Assembly: GCF_958979055.1 (NCBI RefSeq)
Contig: NC_084887.1
Coordinates: forward strand, 33,892,620 to 33,956,619
DNA length: 64,000 nt
DNA from: Alnus glutinosa
Lineage: Eukaryota > Streptophyta > Magnoliopsida > Fagales > Betulaceae
Direction of reading: 5' to 3'
The notes below the pieces were generated by a model. The model was given only the letters and a program-made list of their open reading frames with translations. It did not search any database and had not been told where the DNA came from. How positions within the stretch are numbered: the stretch's first letter is position 1; the number at the start of each line of letters is the position of its first letter. A program made the translations under genes and the position numbers. Positions 1 through 13,147 of this stretch are shown here, piece by piece.

Positions 1-491
1 AGGTTTTTTTTTTTATTTTTTTATTTTTTTTTATTTTTTTTATTTTTTTTAATACGTCTAAAATTACTCAGCATCTAAATATAACAAAATAAAATCTTAA
101 TAATAAAATAACTCATCTTCATCTCCATTTTACTTGAAAGGGAGAGAATCCTTATCTTCTTCAACCAGTTCCATCCATAATATTTTATGGTGAACTCAAC
201 GCTTTTTTCAATGGGCATAATTAAGTTTCATTAACAAAATAGAAGCAAGATATTCTTTGCAAACGATATATCACTTCATTTCATTTTTATTTTTTCAATT
301 AGATATTATATTATTTTTATCTTTCAAACATTATTGTCCTAAAACAATGAAGATACAAACGAGCCATGATTTCATCCAAACCTATAATCATAATAAACAA
401 AAGGAGAAAGGTGAGCATAATTTTCGATTTATTTTACGGGCTAGCGTATGTATGAGAAAAGCTCCATGTCTTGTTACGAAGACTTCACCGG
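1..491. other. 3' flank of the saccharopine-dehydrogenase-like gene
   Basis: No gene is seen here. The first 50 bases are T-rich tracts. The rest is AT-rich and probably includes the 3' UTR of the minus-strand gene ending at 492. No recognisable protein or repeat was found. Confidence 0.6.
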
Positions 492-1407
492 TCAAGAAGA
501 AAGAGCACCCTTTGAAATGACATCAAAAGATATTCCATTCTCTTGAAGCCGTTCTTGGAGATCGGTTGGGCCAAATACAATCCCCGGAGGTAAAACTCCT
601 CCCTTTGGTAGGTTGTGTCGTTGGCTTAGAACAATAAGAGCACACTGAAGCAGGATTATTGGGGTGGTCAGATAGCCGATCTCAGGTCCCATTACTCTTG
701 TTATTATTTCCATATCAGGTTTCATGTTTCCCTGTGAAACGAGACTGCTGTTGCTAAAACCATGCCCAACAAACCACATCTTAAATGAAGCACTTCTAAC
801 CTCATCCTCAGAGGGGCCCTTCTTCCTGAACCATCCAACGCTGAAAAATGAGGGAAATGTTAAGAGAAGCCACCTCCCAAAACCAGTTTTACCCAGAAGC
901 CCAATAAACATCCCAACAGTGATGAATCGGAAGACACCCAACAAAGATTTGGAGCCTATCTTCACCCCAAAATGAGCTGGCTTCACAGTTGACCAGAAGG
1001 CCTTCCTCTTTTCAATCTGTTCAACACCCTCATTAACACCTGGAAGTCCGTGGGGGTTTTCTGTTAGAGTTGCAAGTGTTCTTCGAACGACAATAGAATC
1101 TGCTGAAGGTAGTTTTACCGCCCAGAGCCCAATCTTTTTCTGGTGCTCTATAAGAGGTCCTTTGGGAGGTGCGGGACCAGGTACCTACAACCGGTAAAGT
1201 GATTCAGAAGTCTGTACATCATTTCTTAAATTTAAAGAATAAGAGATAAAAATCTACATCATATGGTTTTACAAACATATTACATAATGAAATGAAAAAT
1301 GACTGTCATTTCCAGTCAAAAAAGCTTATTGATAGAATAATTATATCATTTCTAGCTGGGTATCTTCAGATTACTCCAATACTATCAGCTATCTTCACCG
1401 AGGATTG

Positions 1408-1438
<31 letters not shown>

Positions 1439-2922
1439 TCAAACTACAATTGTCCCATGCCACTCAAAAACTCCTAGGCAGAATTCATGAGTATATCCAT
1501 CACAACGTAGACCTTTACAACTGTGATCACTATAGTCTTATCTGCCACTATGGCCACCAAACAAGCACCAAGACTACCACCATGGAGCTACTACTATTGC
1601 TGCACCACAGCTTTTGCCATAACTACCACTTGCAATGGCGGTGGTGAAGTCAGCAAATTACACAGTACAATGGTGTCAGCAGTGGTGGCACAATTTTATC
1701 ACTTCCACAGCCATCAATGCTCATGGCTTCATTTCATCCACTACCTCTACCAACAAAAGCTTCAACACTACGACCACCATTACCGCTACTCCAACCTCTC
1801 TTAGAAGTTCACACTTCCAAAGCCACTAAAATCCTGCAGCACTCGCCATCACCGTGTCTGCCATTTTTCAAGGAATGCTCCTATAATTAATGCAATACTA
1901 GACTATTTTTTAGCGACCTTACCAAATGCCATATGAAGTACATAACTACACACATGATTCAGTTAGATCGCAATCTCCACACATCAATTTAATAGCAGAT
2001 AATGCATCTCAACACTGTAAACAATTTTGTCTAATTTCATAATCATCTGATGCAATTTAATTTCAATCAAATTACGACAACTAGCCCCAAAAGAACCCAA
2101 CAATCAAAACCAAGAAGGCCAATAAACTCAAACCGCTAAACATCAAACAGATCTGCAATGAAACCACGCTAACACTTATAACCATTAACAACATTACACA
2201 TATCGAATTCCACAAACCAAGATGAGAATTGAGAAGATAAATTCTCTTACCGCCGGCCTAGCTCGTCTCGGCCTCGACCGCCTCAGGGCCTGCAAACTAT
2301 CCGCATTGGCCACGCCCAGAACCGCCGACTCGAACGTCCCCAAATTCCCAACCATCCTCCTCTCCGACTCCAAGCTCAGGTACGCCTCGACCCGGTTCGG
2401 CACTGCCCGCGTCACCCACTGCCTCGAATTGAACATCAAGCCCAGTTCAGCCGGAACCGAGTCGAACCCACATGCCGAAACGATCAAAGACCCCGTCTCG
2501 GCCGCCTTCTCGCCGTACTTAGCCTCCATCCTCTCCATGAACTCGGGCTCCCCGCAAATGTCCAAGTAATCGCAGCCAGTCTCGACGCACGCGGCGACGA
2601 CGGGCTCGCCGTAGAGGCGGAAGGGCCCGACGCAGTTGAGTACGAGGCTGGTCTGCGCGCAGAGCGAGAGGAGGGATCGTGGGTCGGAGGTGTCGAAGGT
2701 GAGGATGGGAATGGGTGGTGGGGAATTGGGGTGCGAGGCCCATTGGAGGGTGTGGGTGAGTTTGGTAGGGTTGCGCCCGGCCAGGGCTATGGTTCTGAGA
2801 GGTGGGTGGGAGAGGAACCTGAGGGCTTCTTTGACTACGTACTTGCCTGTGAAGCCTGAGGCTCCCAGAATGATCAGGTCGTAGTGGGGAGTGTTGGGTT
2901 TTGGGTCTTGATTTTCTTCCAT
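492..2922 (-). CDS. Saccharopine dehydrogenase-like oxidoreductase, two exons
   Basis: Predicted 454-aa protein of the saccharopine dehydrogenase-like oxidoreductase family, resembling Arabidopsis At5g39410 (also 454 aa as I recall it). Exon 1 is 2922..2251 (224 codons, phase 0) and exon 2 is 1184..492. The donor reads GCG|GTAAG and the acceptor TTGTAG|GTACC. The N-terminus has a Rossmann dinucleotide-binding motif, LIILGASGFTGKYVV, near residues 15-29. This is followed by the family segments ETGCDYLDICGE and SACGFDSVPAELG. The C-terminal half contains a hydrophobic stretch (FRFITVGMFIGLLGK) and the conserved ending PPGIVFGPTDLQERLQENGI. Plant members are called probable mitochondrial by annotation, but no clear presequence is visible. 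The substrate is unknown; the name reflects fold similarity, not proven lysine catabolism. The 1066-bp intron holds a (GA)n tract at 1408-1435. Confidence 0.93.
1408..1435. repeat. (GA)n microsatellite in intron
   Basis: About 14 uninterrupted GA dinucleotides lie within the single intron of the saccharopine-dehydrogenase-like gene. Confidence 0.95.
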
Positions 2923-5492
2923 TGTTGCGACTTGCGAGAGTTTTGAGGAGTGACTGGGAAAGAAGGGGTTTCAGAAATGGTTTATATATGTTGAGGAAAA
3001 AGGTTTTGAAACGTATTGACGCGCGTGCCGTTTTGCAGATTTTGGATTGGAAACGTTTTTTTTTTTTTTTTTTTTTTAAGGACCGACCAAACGGCCTTAT
3101 TTATTTATTTTGATAAGTAACCGAACCGCTTTATTTATTTAGTTTGATATAGTTTGATAAGTATTTTTAATAGTTTTATCAAATTTTATTTATCAAAATA
3201 ATTAAAATTTACTTTTTTTTTTTATTTTATTTTGGTGAACCACTTTTTTAAAATTATTCCAGCAGCCTCATCATTTTAATTATTCACTATCACTATTTTC
3301 TTTCGGCCAACTACTACCTTTGCTCTCCGATGACTCTTTACGATGAACTTTCTTCAAAATTCCTACCTCAAAATCCCTTTTTAATTTTCGTTAATCTTTA
3401 CCCAAGTTTCTCTCTTTGGTGGCTAATAAAGAAATTAACACAGGGAAATAATCAAATGACAAAAGAAAAATGACTACAATTTTGAACTATAACAAAATAA
3501 CCATGTTAAAAAATTTGCTTTGGCTATTTTTTATTGTATTTTTCAACTCGTCCCTTGTTGGATCTTTAAAAGCACATCCTTTTTTAATAAACAAAAAACA
3601 AATCCTTTATATGAATGGCAAATGATATTTCGGTACCAAGAAAACTCATATTTAAAAATTTCAATAAATATATTAGAACACCAATGGAAAATAGAGTACG
3701 AATCAAAATAAAGAATCGGAGAGATAATAGAGAGAATCACTGAAACTCTAAATATAATCGGGACTCTCATTATTTATACTACTACTTTGTTTTTCAAGAA
3801 TATTATATCATAAAACGATACGTATCCGTATAAAATTCAGTTGGCTTGTTTAAAGTTCGTGAACATACTCGTATAACGGCTCGTATATATTTATATATAT
3901 ACATACTAATTAATAAATATATGTATATATAATATATTAATTATTAAAAAATAACTTATGTAGTATATTACTTATTAAGTAACAATTTAAAAATAGTCAT
4001 TGTGATTTTATATAGTATATATGTATATGTATAAATTCAATATTAATTATTAAGTAACAATACTTGATGGTATACAACATATAACTACATCTATGAAGTA
4101 TAAACTATAATTAAATAATTATATTTATAAGTATCAATATAATATATAATTTAATGATAAAAGTTAATCACATGGACTATAGTCATATCTTAAATGATCT
4201 AAACCATGTAAGTGTAAAGATCACGGTTTTGGGGGGGGGGGGGGGGGGTGTTTATCGAAAATATTATTAAGTATTCATGTGAACATCTTTGAATGTTTTA
4301 GTTTTAGATAGGCCTCAATATATAATTTACTTGAGTTTTGTTATTTTTAAAGAAAATATTTTAAAACATACCTGTTTAGACTTTAGTTTTCAATTTGTCC
4401 AATTTAAGATCTGAGTTTATGAATATTTAAATCTAAAACTTTTGTCCATTTTTCTTTTAAATAAATAACAAAAATATGTGAAAATAATTTTATGTCGTTC
4501 AATTAAATACAAAACAAACAGGATGGGCGCAAGTCAGCCCCTTTGACTAGGGTGGCCAGCCACCATCTCTTGGGGGTGGCCTCCCTGGCTCGCGGTCGCG
4601 GTCACCTAAGAAATGGGTGGTTTGCTATATGTTTTATTTATTTATTTAAAAAGTAAAAATAAAAAATGTATAAGTGTAGCATTCATCTATATTGTTCTCC
4701 TTAAACTACCAATTTTTACCATCAACACAATATTTCATGATTAATTTGTAAGTTGGGAAGGGATAGATATTGTAAATTAATGTGCACTAATTTTGATTGA
4801 TTTGTATGGTTGGATCGACATTTCCCATTAATTTACACCAATCTCATAATTTTCATTGACTCATCCAATCCATCTATTAATCTGCTAATCTTGATACTCT
4901 TAAGAAGTTGGATATTACAAATTATTATTATTATTTAAAACAAAAAAAACCCTCGAATTTAGGCCTTCATTGTAAAAGATTATGAATTAGAGCGGACCAA
5001 AATGTACCCATAGTTTAGGGGGGATAGTTGTTATTCACCCCATCTATTCAATTTTTTTTTTTTTTTTTTTTTTTTTTAACCCCCTCTATTTACAATTGAG
5101 AAATGCTACGGTTCTCAAATTTTTTATGTGGATGTGTAACATAAAGGTCAACAATTTCGAGACATGTCTCAAAGAAACAGAGGCAGCCATTCCTCTCAAA
5201 GATTTGACAGAGAAAGAAGATAATTATTGAAAACTTGAGCTGCCTCCTCTTTTTCAAGTTTAGGAGAAAAATTGTATAAAAATGACTTGTGACAGCTAGA
5301 TTACAAACAACAAGAACTCTCATCACTAGCTTGTTTGTACCTATTAACTTCACATGTCAACTGTATACCAATTACCATGAAAAATCAGAATCAATGATAT
5401 TCAGCCTCTTATCAAAAAAAAACTTATCAATGATATTCAGCCTCATATCTGAAAAAATGAAGATTTAAAGGTTAATCTCTTTCAGGACGGAT
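2923..5492. other. Gene-free intergenic stretch
   Basis: The start is the promoter side of the saccharopine-dehydrogenase-like gene. The remainder is AT-rich, with long T runs at 3058-3077 and 5050-5077 and a G19 tract at 4230-4248. A short GC-rich patch at 4518-4620 contains repeated GGGTGGCC-like words and resembles repeat debris also seen near 48.45-48.57 kb. No protein-coding exon is supported. Confidence 0.6.
4230..4248. repeat. Poly-G tract (19 G)
   Basis: A homopolymer of 19 G residues in AT-rich intergenic DNA. Its length is prone to sequencing error. Confidence 0.9.
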
Positions 5493-7925
5493 TCACATTG
5501 CACGTTCCTGCTTATCTAGCTCTATCAGACTACACCCAGGAGTCCTTTTCAAACCTTTATCCTTGACAATGGCTCTTATTCTGGCTACTTCATCCCATTT
5601 CCCACCTTCTGCATATAAATTTGACACCAAAGAATAAGCGCTTGAGTTCTCAGGTACCAGTTCCAGCAGTTGCCTCCCTACAACCTCCCCGATCTCTGTA
5701 TTTCTATATACTATACAAGCAGCGAGCAAAGCACCCAGTGAAGAAGTACTTTTTCCGGATGGCAGGCGCTTAACCATGGCATACGCTTCATCAAGCTGTC
5801 CTGCCCGGCTTAATAAATCTACCATACAACTATAATGTACTTCACATGGAATCATTGCATATTCTTCTTTCATGGACCTGAAAACTTGCAGACCCTCTTC
5901 TACCAAGCCTGAATGACTGCAAGCAGTGAGTATTGACGTAAAGGTTACCTCATCAGGCTCGACCTTTTCTCCTTTCATTCGATCAAATAGTTTTAGTACC
6001 TCTGCAGAGCTGCCATGCATAGCATATGCAGCTATCATTGTGTTCCATGATGTCAGGCACCGCTTGCTCATGTGCTCAAACACTTCTCTGGCCATATCTA
6101 ATCTGCCACACTTGGCATAAGTAGTGATCAGAGAATTGATAACAGGTATCTCTCTGACCATATGAACTCGATACAAGTGACACTGAACTTCCCTTGCTAA
6201 ATTTACACATGCAAGCTGAGAAAATGCCTGAAGCAGACTAATTACAGTGACCAAGTCATGTTCCAGTTTTTCTCTTTGCATCAGCCGGAACAAGATAATG
6301 GCTTCATCCGCATGCCCATGAAAAACATAACTCATCATCATTGAAGTCCAAGAGACCAGGTCTTTATATTTTATCCCGTTAAATACTTGCCTTGCAAAAT
6401 CCATACAACCGCATTTTGCATACATATAGATGGTTTGGTTGGCAATTTCAGTGTTCCAATCTAACCCATGTCTTAATATGTATCCATGAAGACACCTACC
6501 ACTTTTAATGTCTTTCAGATCAGAGGATGCAGAAAGCACACTTACAATGGAACTTATATTTGGTTTGATACCTGCTTTAACCATTTCAATAAAGGTCATC
6601 ATAGCTTCAAAAGCAAATTCGTTTTGGAGATAACCAGTCATCATCACATTATATGAAATAGCATCTCTTTTCTCCATACTATCAAACAATCCCCTGGCTT
6701 GGATTAAGCTATTGCATTTACAATACAAATCGACCAGAGCAGTTATGGCTACTAGATCCAGGTCGACTCCAGTTCGAATGATGTAACCATGAATGCTCTT
6801 GCCTTGAAGCAAACACTTCAAGGTAGCACAGCACAAAATCCCATTGGCTAAAGTTATCAAATCAGGCATGAGGTCTTCTTGCACCATTTGACAGAAAAGG
6901 TTGAAAGCTTCAAAGGGCTGCTCCATTTGAAGATGACCAGCAATCATAGCATTCCAAGAACCAATTGTTTTTGAATCCATTTTCCCAAAAATGCAGGCAG
7001 CCGTTCTTAGGGCCCCACATTTGATATACATGTCCATAAGACTAGTTTCAAAGACTTCATCTGAACAAACAATGCTTCTTCTAATACTATAAGCATGGAT
7101 GGAACGACCCACTTCAAGTGCTTCCAAGTGTGCCGCAGCTTGAAGTAAGCTCACCAAAGTCACCCGATTAGGAACCAATTGTTGATTCTGCATACGACGA
7201 GCGACACAGAAAGCCCCATACCCACGGTGATCGCTGCATTGAGCATACCCAGTGATCATCGACGTATAAACAACAACATCTTTGTCAGCTATTTCATCAA
7301 ACACTCTAGATGCGTCTTCAATATCTCCATGCCTACAATACAAACCTATGAGCGACGAACCCACAAACCTATACGCATTTAACCCAAACTTGAAAGCATC
7401 CACATGAACCCCTCTCCCAAATTCTAAACTTCCCAGCTCAATACAACTCTTCAAACTAAATGTAATGGCCGAACTATCTAAACCAATCTTCCTTTCTCTC
7501 AAATACGAGTACCGCCTAAGAACTTCACCAAAATGACCGGTCCGGAAATACCCAACAAGGATTGAATTCCAAAGAGACAGGTTGTTATTTATAATTCTGT
7601 CGAATACCCATCTAGATTCAGCTAGAAGACCAAACTTTGCATAGCAATTCAGGAGCTTAGAGCCCAGAAAAATACTGTCTCCCAGTCCCTTAGCGAAAAT
7701 GCAAGCATGGAGTTTTCTTAAAGTGAAAACAACTGAACAATTATCCAAGAAAGAAGCAAATTTCTCTGATATAGGCGGAGATTGAGAGAGTTTCTCTTTG
7801 CTACTCGTGTTAACGAAAAATCTGGTTTGGGCTTTGGTAGATAGTATTGGGTTGTTGCTGTGGACCAGTGAACGAAACCCAGATGTAAAAACTTTCATAA
7901 TCAATGAGGGAAGGGCTTCCTGCAT
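5493..7925 (-). CDS. PLS-class PPR protein, 810 aa, intronless
   Basis: An uninterrupted 810-codon reading frame encoding a pentatricopeptide repeat protein. Tandem 31-36-residue P, L and S motifs fill about residues 75-690, recognised by recurring SWNxMI, YAKCG and VxWTSM-like phrases. The C-terminus has E-type motifs (GALLAACIVYRNTEIGEVV, then SAYSLVSNLYAEGGKWDEVARIR) and ends shortly after CSLIELDKQERAM, so there is no DYW deaminase domain. The N-terminus is rich in S, T and R with few acids (after a possible second start, MKVFTSGFRSLVHS), which suits organelle import. PLS proteins with E domains usually bind organellar RNA and specify C-to-U editing sites, recruiting a separate DYW protein; that role is inferred here. 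I did not assign an Arabidopsis orthologue. Translation may start at M1 or at M10. Confidence 0.95.
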   Translation of the reverse strand: MQEALPSLIMKVFTSGFRSLVHSNNPILSTKAQTRFFVNTSSKEKLSQSPPISEKFASFLDNCSVVFTLRKLHACIFAKGLGDSIFLGSKLLNCYAKFGLLAESRWVFDRIINNNLSLWNSILVGYFRTGHFGEVLRRYSYLRERKIGLDSSAITFSLKSCIELGSLEFGRGVHVDAFKFGLNAYRFVGSSLIGLYCRHGDIEDASRVFDEIADKDVVVYTSMITGYAQCSDHRGYGAFCVARRMQNQQLVPNRVTLVSLLQAAAHLEALEVGRSIHAYSIRRSIVCSDEVFETSLMDMYIKCGALRTAACIFGKMDSKTIGSWNAMIAGHLQMEQPFEAFNLFCQMVQEDLMPDLITLANGILCCATLKCLLQGKSIHGYIIRTGVDLDLVAITALVDLYCKCNSLIQARGLFDSMEKRDAISYNVMMTGYLQNEFAFEAMMTFIEMVKAGIKPNISSIVSVLSASSDLKDIKSGRCLHGYILRHGLDWNTEIANQTIYMYAKCGCMDFARQVFNGIKYKDLVSWTSMMMSYVFHGHADEAIILFRLMQREKLEHDLVTVISLLQAFSQLACVNLAREVQCHLYRVHMVREIPVINSLITTYAKCGRLDMAREVFEHMSKRCLTSWNTMIAAYAMHGSSAEVLKLFDRMKGEKVEPDEVTFTSILTACSHSGLVEEGLQVFRSMKEEYAMIPCEVHYSCMVDLLSRAGQLDEAYAMVKRLPSGKSTSSLGALLAACIVYRNTEIGEVVGRQLLELVPENSSAYSLVSNLYAEGGKWDEVARIRAIVKDKGLKRTPGCSLIELDKQERAM

Positions 7926-7992
7926 TGAGAAAATAAATCCCAGATGGGAAAGCTACCATTTGGGTTTGTCCCATGTTCTGGAACCACTGTAG

Positions 7993-9015
7993 TCTGTAGG
8001 TACAAATGTCAATAGGCGCATTTTGGGTAGGCTGAAAAGGGTGTATTGTAGGTACAAATGTCGATATTCAGCGACTAAAAATGCTGCACGGATTTAGAAA
8101 TAAGATTAATTCAACCACAGTCACTGTTTTGAAAGAGTAATGCTAAAACAGTTCTCGCAAATGTCATTAATTTTTAAAATTATTATTGGAATTAAAATTA
8201 ATAATGGTCGTATCAAATGTAATGATAATTTTAAAAACAAAGTATTATTGGCAATGAAAAGTAACAAAGAACTCTTGTCATTAGCTTTTAGGAGGACAAG
8301 AAGCAAAATTCTAGATTATAATGTTGTTGATATTGATAAGGTGGCCGTAGAAACAGGTATGAGAGGAAGTAGGAAAATATTATTGTATTCCACAAGCGTT
8401 TTATAAGATAAAGATATGTTATTAGGTTGTCCGAATAACATAAAAATTTGGAAAGTTAAAAAAAAAAAAAAGAGTTTCAAGATTTACCTATTTCGAACAG
8501 CTTAAAATGTAAAACTTATCTATCCGGCAGGACAAGAGGGCTCCACAAGCCCCTCTCTGAGGGTACCGAATTTCTGTATTATTTAGCATCCATGGTCCAT
8601 TAAGCAAGTGAACCTTTTTAAGCGCACACAAAATAACATAATGTAGTTTATGTAGAAAATTGAAGGCAGTGAAAGGAGAAGAGAAGCGAGGGAACAACCT
8701 TGAATATTTGAAAGAAAATATCTGGACAACTCTAAAAATCTTGAACTGGAGGTATGCAGACATCCATCCATAATCTTTCACAAAATCCTTTCGGTTACGT
8801 TACAATTTTGACTTATCAAACTCTATCTGTCACTAAAAAATCAATGCAAAAGTATTTATGCTGAATCATACAACTCACTCAGAATATAGATAATTAGGAC
8901 CAAGAAGACATGTACAATGTAAAATCCCCATGGGCCATAGCTTAGAAAGCTGATGGCAAAAGCCTCAAGTCCTTCTCAAGTGCACTTCCTAATAACACAG
9001 GCATCTCCCTCTTAC
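7993..9015. other. Intergenic region and DUF863 3' UTR
   Basis: No coding exon is supported. The right half (about 8550-9015) is probably the 3' UTR of the minus-strand DUF863 gene. The left half is AT-rich spacer upstream of the PPR gene at 5493-7925. Confidence 0.5.
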
Positions 9016-12000
9016 TTATTTTAGGCAGAGAGGAGGATTATTAATCAGACATCTCTGTCGAGCGGGACGCCTTGTCCTCTTTCCCCATCCTGTTAGGCTT
9101 CTTTCCTCAAGTCCGAGCACTATACATTTAGGTTGCTGAACCTGGGGCAGGCAAACTGCAGTTGCAATAGAAGGGGAATTAGAAGCCGCTGAACGCCTCC
9201 GCCCCCTTCCACCACCACCCTTAACGGAATTTTTGCGTGCCAAACCTGACTGCCAAGTGCCACCAGTTGCCTTAATCAACCCTTCGATTATCTGGAGATC
9301 CTCAGTCACCTCATTCCTCGAAAGAGAGGTGATACTATTAAGTATATCTCTTTGAAAATCTTTCCGTTGCCTTCCTCTCCTCGTTTGACGTCTACTAGGC
9401 CTTCTTTGCAATGTGTTTTCATCTTTTTGGCTTTCCAAAGTCTCAGGTTTATAACAGTAGTCCTCTACCTTGCTTTCAGTCAAATTTAATGTCATGAACT
9501 CAAAGAAATCAATCCCATCAGGTATAAGCTCTTCTTGCAAAGAATTGTCTTTACCCATCGAAACTTCTACAGGCTCATTCTCAGCATCAGCCTTGTATGA
9601 AGAAATTATTTCTGCAAGCCAATGGAGGGAATCGGTGAGTGAAGCTTCTGACTGGTGACAAGTAGCATTTTCTTGAAGATTATCTACAGCATGGCCTGGA
9701 AGATTATGCACATGAGATGACGAGATGGAAAGTAGAGCCTCTGCTGCCACTCTGATAAGTCCCTCACAAGGCACCCTAGATTCATCTTGTAATGTTGCAA
9801 ATCTAGTTTTGCTTTCTGGAGATCCTTCTGCAGGAGTAATAACTATTTTTGTGTCAATGACTACTGGTACCTCCAAATCTATCTGAGTTGCAATGGGAGA
9901 AGAGGGTGTAGATAGAACCTCTTCTTCAGTTACACAAATATTCAAGTCAATCTGATGTCTAGAAGGGGCACCATGGTTATCCAATCCCTTTGCTACGACC
10001 TGATCCTTCTCTTTCAGTTGCTCTCCAGATCTGGGTGACATGGGATCATGAGCCAAATCAGTTATAACTAACCCAGCATTTACAGTATCAATTGCAGAAG
10101 CAAGACAACTACGCTTTGAGGGGGAGCTATGAGAAGAAAGATCCTTCAATATATGAGGCTTGTCAATAATAGGAAACCCAAGAATCTTCATATTGCTTGA
10201 GCAGATACCTTTATCAATTTTTCCATGCTCAGCATCATCAGCACATGTTGCTGATGAGGAGTCCTGAGTAAACCTCTGAGATGGACCATTAATCATTTCA
10301 GTTTTGTTGACAGATTGCAGAGAATAGTTTTGCCAGGAACCCAAATTATTGTGACCAGAGCCCTCATTTTCTCTGGAATATTTACCATTAAAGTTTGACA
10401 TTGGTCTTAGCCAAGAAGATGCTCCCTGTGAATTCTCCTGGGTCCTTGGCCAGTCGACTGAAACAAGATTTTGTTCACAAATCACTTTGTATTGATCATT
10501 CGGAGCTACTGCATCCATATTCATTTTCTTTGCAGACTTCACATCCATGATACTGCCTGAACCCCAAAGGTATTTTTGAGGCTCGTGTTGCTGAAATTGC
10601 TCAAGAGCAAGATCATTGATACCATTTGGAAAGCCAAGCTGACCTGATGGCCGGCAACCATGTAATTCGCTGGACACTGACTGTGAACCAAGGTAGACAT
10701 CATTTTGGTAGGATACTTCACCTCTTATATCTGGAATTGATTTCGAATTATCTATAAGTAACTCCCCAGTAACTTCAGGGCCTCGCATCAATGTTACCGA
10801 ACTCTTATTTGACTGAGGAGAGGTATTGTAGCAAGGGTTTCCTTGAGTTGATGTTAAGTGCTGGCTCAAGCTACCTGGAGGCTTTGTCCAAGGTGAAATA
10901 GTAAATGACTTAGAATTAGCCACATCAGATTTAGGACCTAGTGAGGTCTGCAGACCAAGTGAAGGGGAAGCCACAACAGATGAATCATGATTTGTGTCAG
11001 AGATTTCTACACCAAAAATTGTCCTCTTTATCTTTTGCTCTGTCTTACTCTGACCAGAAAGGAAACACGCTGCAGGGTCACGAGCTTTCATAGTGTCAAC
11101 TTGTGATGATTCACAAGGCTTAGGAAAATCTTCAGGACGAAAACTTCCACCGAGCGAGCTTCTGTTGCTTCCAGTGTTCCCTGAAAAGGGAGCCTATCAA
11201 TCATTAGTTTAAATTGGAATCTTACAGAGTAACTTTTGCTGGCCTCTGTATTTGTTGTCTATTTGTATGAAGGAGTCATGCATTGGAAATTCTTTTTTCA
11301 TACTTTTTTTTTAAAAAATAAATTAAAAAAAAAAAAAAGAAGAAGAAGAAGAAAGAAAGAAAGAACGGTGGCTTTAAACATGAAAAGCCATCCACCCAGT
11401 TTCCTCAAATTGACAATAAACAAGACATACTCTCAAACATACTTTCCTGTTGAAAAACTTTTAGCTGTCATTAAATCAACTTCTTCAATAAGGTAACTCA
11501 CTCAAAGAAGTTTTCTTTTACAACGGTTGGGAGCCTCAAAAGCACATGAAAATTGAATTTTAGTGCATTGTGACCACACGATGACTCTTGTACAAACATG
11601 TCCATGTAAGTTAAGATTATCGCCAAACCAGGACTCTTAATATTAAATCACATTCCTAGAATACAAATGATCATGCTCAATAAATTCTTTGCTCATACAT
11701 GGGAAAATAATGAAGATCATTTTTCAGGTATGAGTTCTATGTACCTTATTTTTCTGTGTTCCTTTCTTCCATTGTTCTATCAACTATTTGGTGTCCTTTT
11801 TTTTTCCGATTAATATGGAGATGAAGAACCAGTTGATTGCTTTATTATCAGTTCAAAAGAAAAAAAGGGTATCACAAGTAGTCAATAACTTGAAAAGATT
11901 AAGAAGCTTGTAAATGAGGTGTAATATGCTTAAACAAGAAAATCAGATCTTAGTAAAGATTTCTATTAAATTAAAACAACACAGCAAATTCAAAGCAAAG

Positions 12001-13147
12001 TATAAGTTCCTACCAGCTTCAAACGTACAAAATAACTGATCTTGTTGCTTGCTTTTATTCTCAAAACGCAGATTGCTAACTGCTCCACCCCTTCCATTAT
12101 GCAGATTTTGAGAGAATTCCTTAGCCAAACACTGGAAGCCTGAATATGCACTGGCAGATGAATCCTGCCTTTGCATCTCCTCTTTGGAGCAGGTATTATT
12201 GGCTAGAATAGCTGAAGCATATGATTCCTCAACCTGAATTTTTTCATTCAGATCGGTCAAGCCAGGGGCTTTCCTCAAATGCACATTGGAACTAAAAGCG
12301 TCAACACTACAGCAAGTGCTCTCCCCAATGCAAATAGACAAATTTCCATCCCTCTTATGAACAATAGGCCCATTGGGAGGATAACTTTGCACTCCCAAGT
12401 CTCCAGAAACTTTTTGCTCTTCCCCTTCATTGTCAATGTATTCATCAGCTGGAATTTCCAGGTCAAATAATCTTCTCTGAAGCTTCGGCCTTACTCCACT
12501 TTGGGTAGGACCACAATTGGATTGCGTGATCTTCCCTTTCTCAGAATTAAAATGAGATGGAATGCTATCCACACCTATTGTGGACGCTCTACCATAACTA
12601 GAATCCAAGGACAAAGTGGAAACATGCCACCTCTTTTTCTCATCTTCAGATAGAAAAGAATTTGATTGTGATGTCCCTGCTGGTATCAGATGTTTGTGCG
12701 GCTCGCTTTTGATACCATTCATCAAGTCCCTTTGTATTTTGTAAAGACGATGGAGCTCACAGAGCTAGACAACAACATGACATACAAATAAGTTGAAATA
12801 TAACAATACTGCATGGATACTAATATTTTGACCCTTTCTCAAATTAGTCAAAAAGCATCACATGTAAACTTCACAGCTCAAAACTCAAAAGAAAAGGGTT
12901 TAGAAAGGCATACCTGCTGCCTGAATATGGTTTCATGCTTCAATATAGTTTGCCTCAGTAGTTCCTTATCATGTCCATCATATCCATCCATTTCTGGCCT
13001 TCTCAAGAATATTTCATGGTACTGTCCACTTCTCAATGTTTTCTGTTCATGATGTAGAGGCCAGCTCCCTTTGCCAGCATTGTTGTTTAGATCCCTCAAG
13101 GAATAATATCCTTGCAGAAACATCTTAGATTGTACTTCAGTTCCCAT
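9016..13147 (-). CDS. DUF863 family protein, three coding exons, 1049 aa
   Basis: Plant-specific DUF863 protein, similar in layout to Arabidopsis At1g69360, At1g26620 and At1g13940. Coding exons are 13147..12914, 12764..12014 and 11180..9016, giving 3150 nt with consistent phases. The N-terminus (MGTEVQSKMFLQGYYSLRDL) and the exon-2 start LCELHRLYKIQRDLMNGIK match the family's conserved opening, which lies across the exon 1-2 junction. The middle is low complexity, rich in S, N and Q. The C-terminal block has HWLAEIISSYKAD, DGIDFFEFMTLNLTE, a basic patch RRQTRRGRQRKDFQRD and EDLQIIEGLIKATGGTWQSG, the family hallmark. The basic patches suggest a nuclear location, but function is unknown. The ATG lies two bases after a splice acceptor (13150-13151), so the leader is an upstream exon, probably about 14349-14680. 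The introns are 149 and 833 bp. Confidence 0.92.
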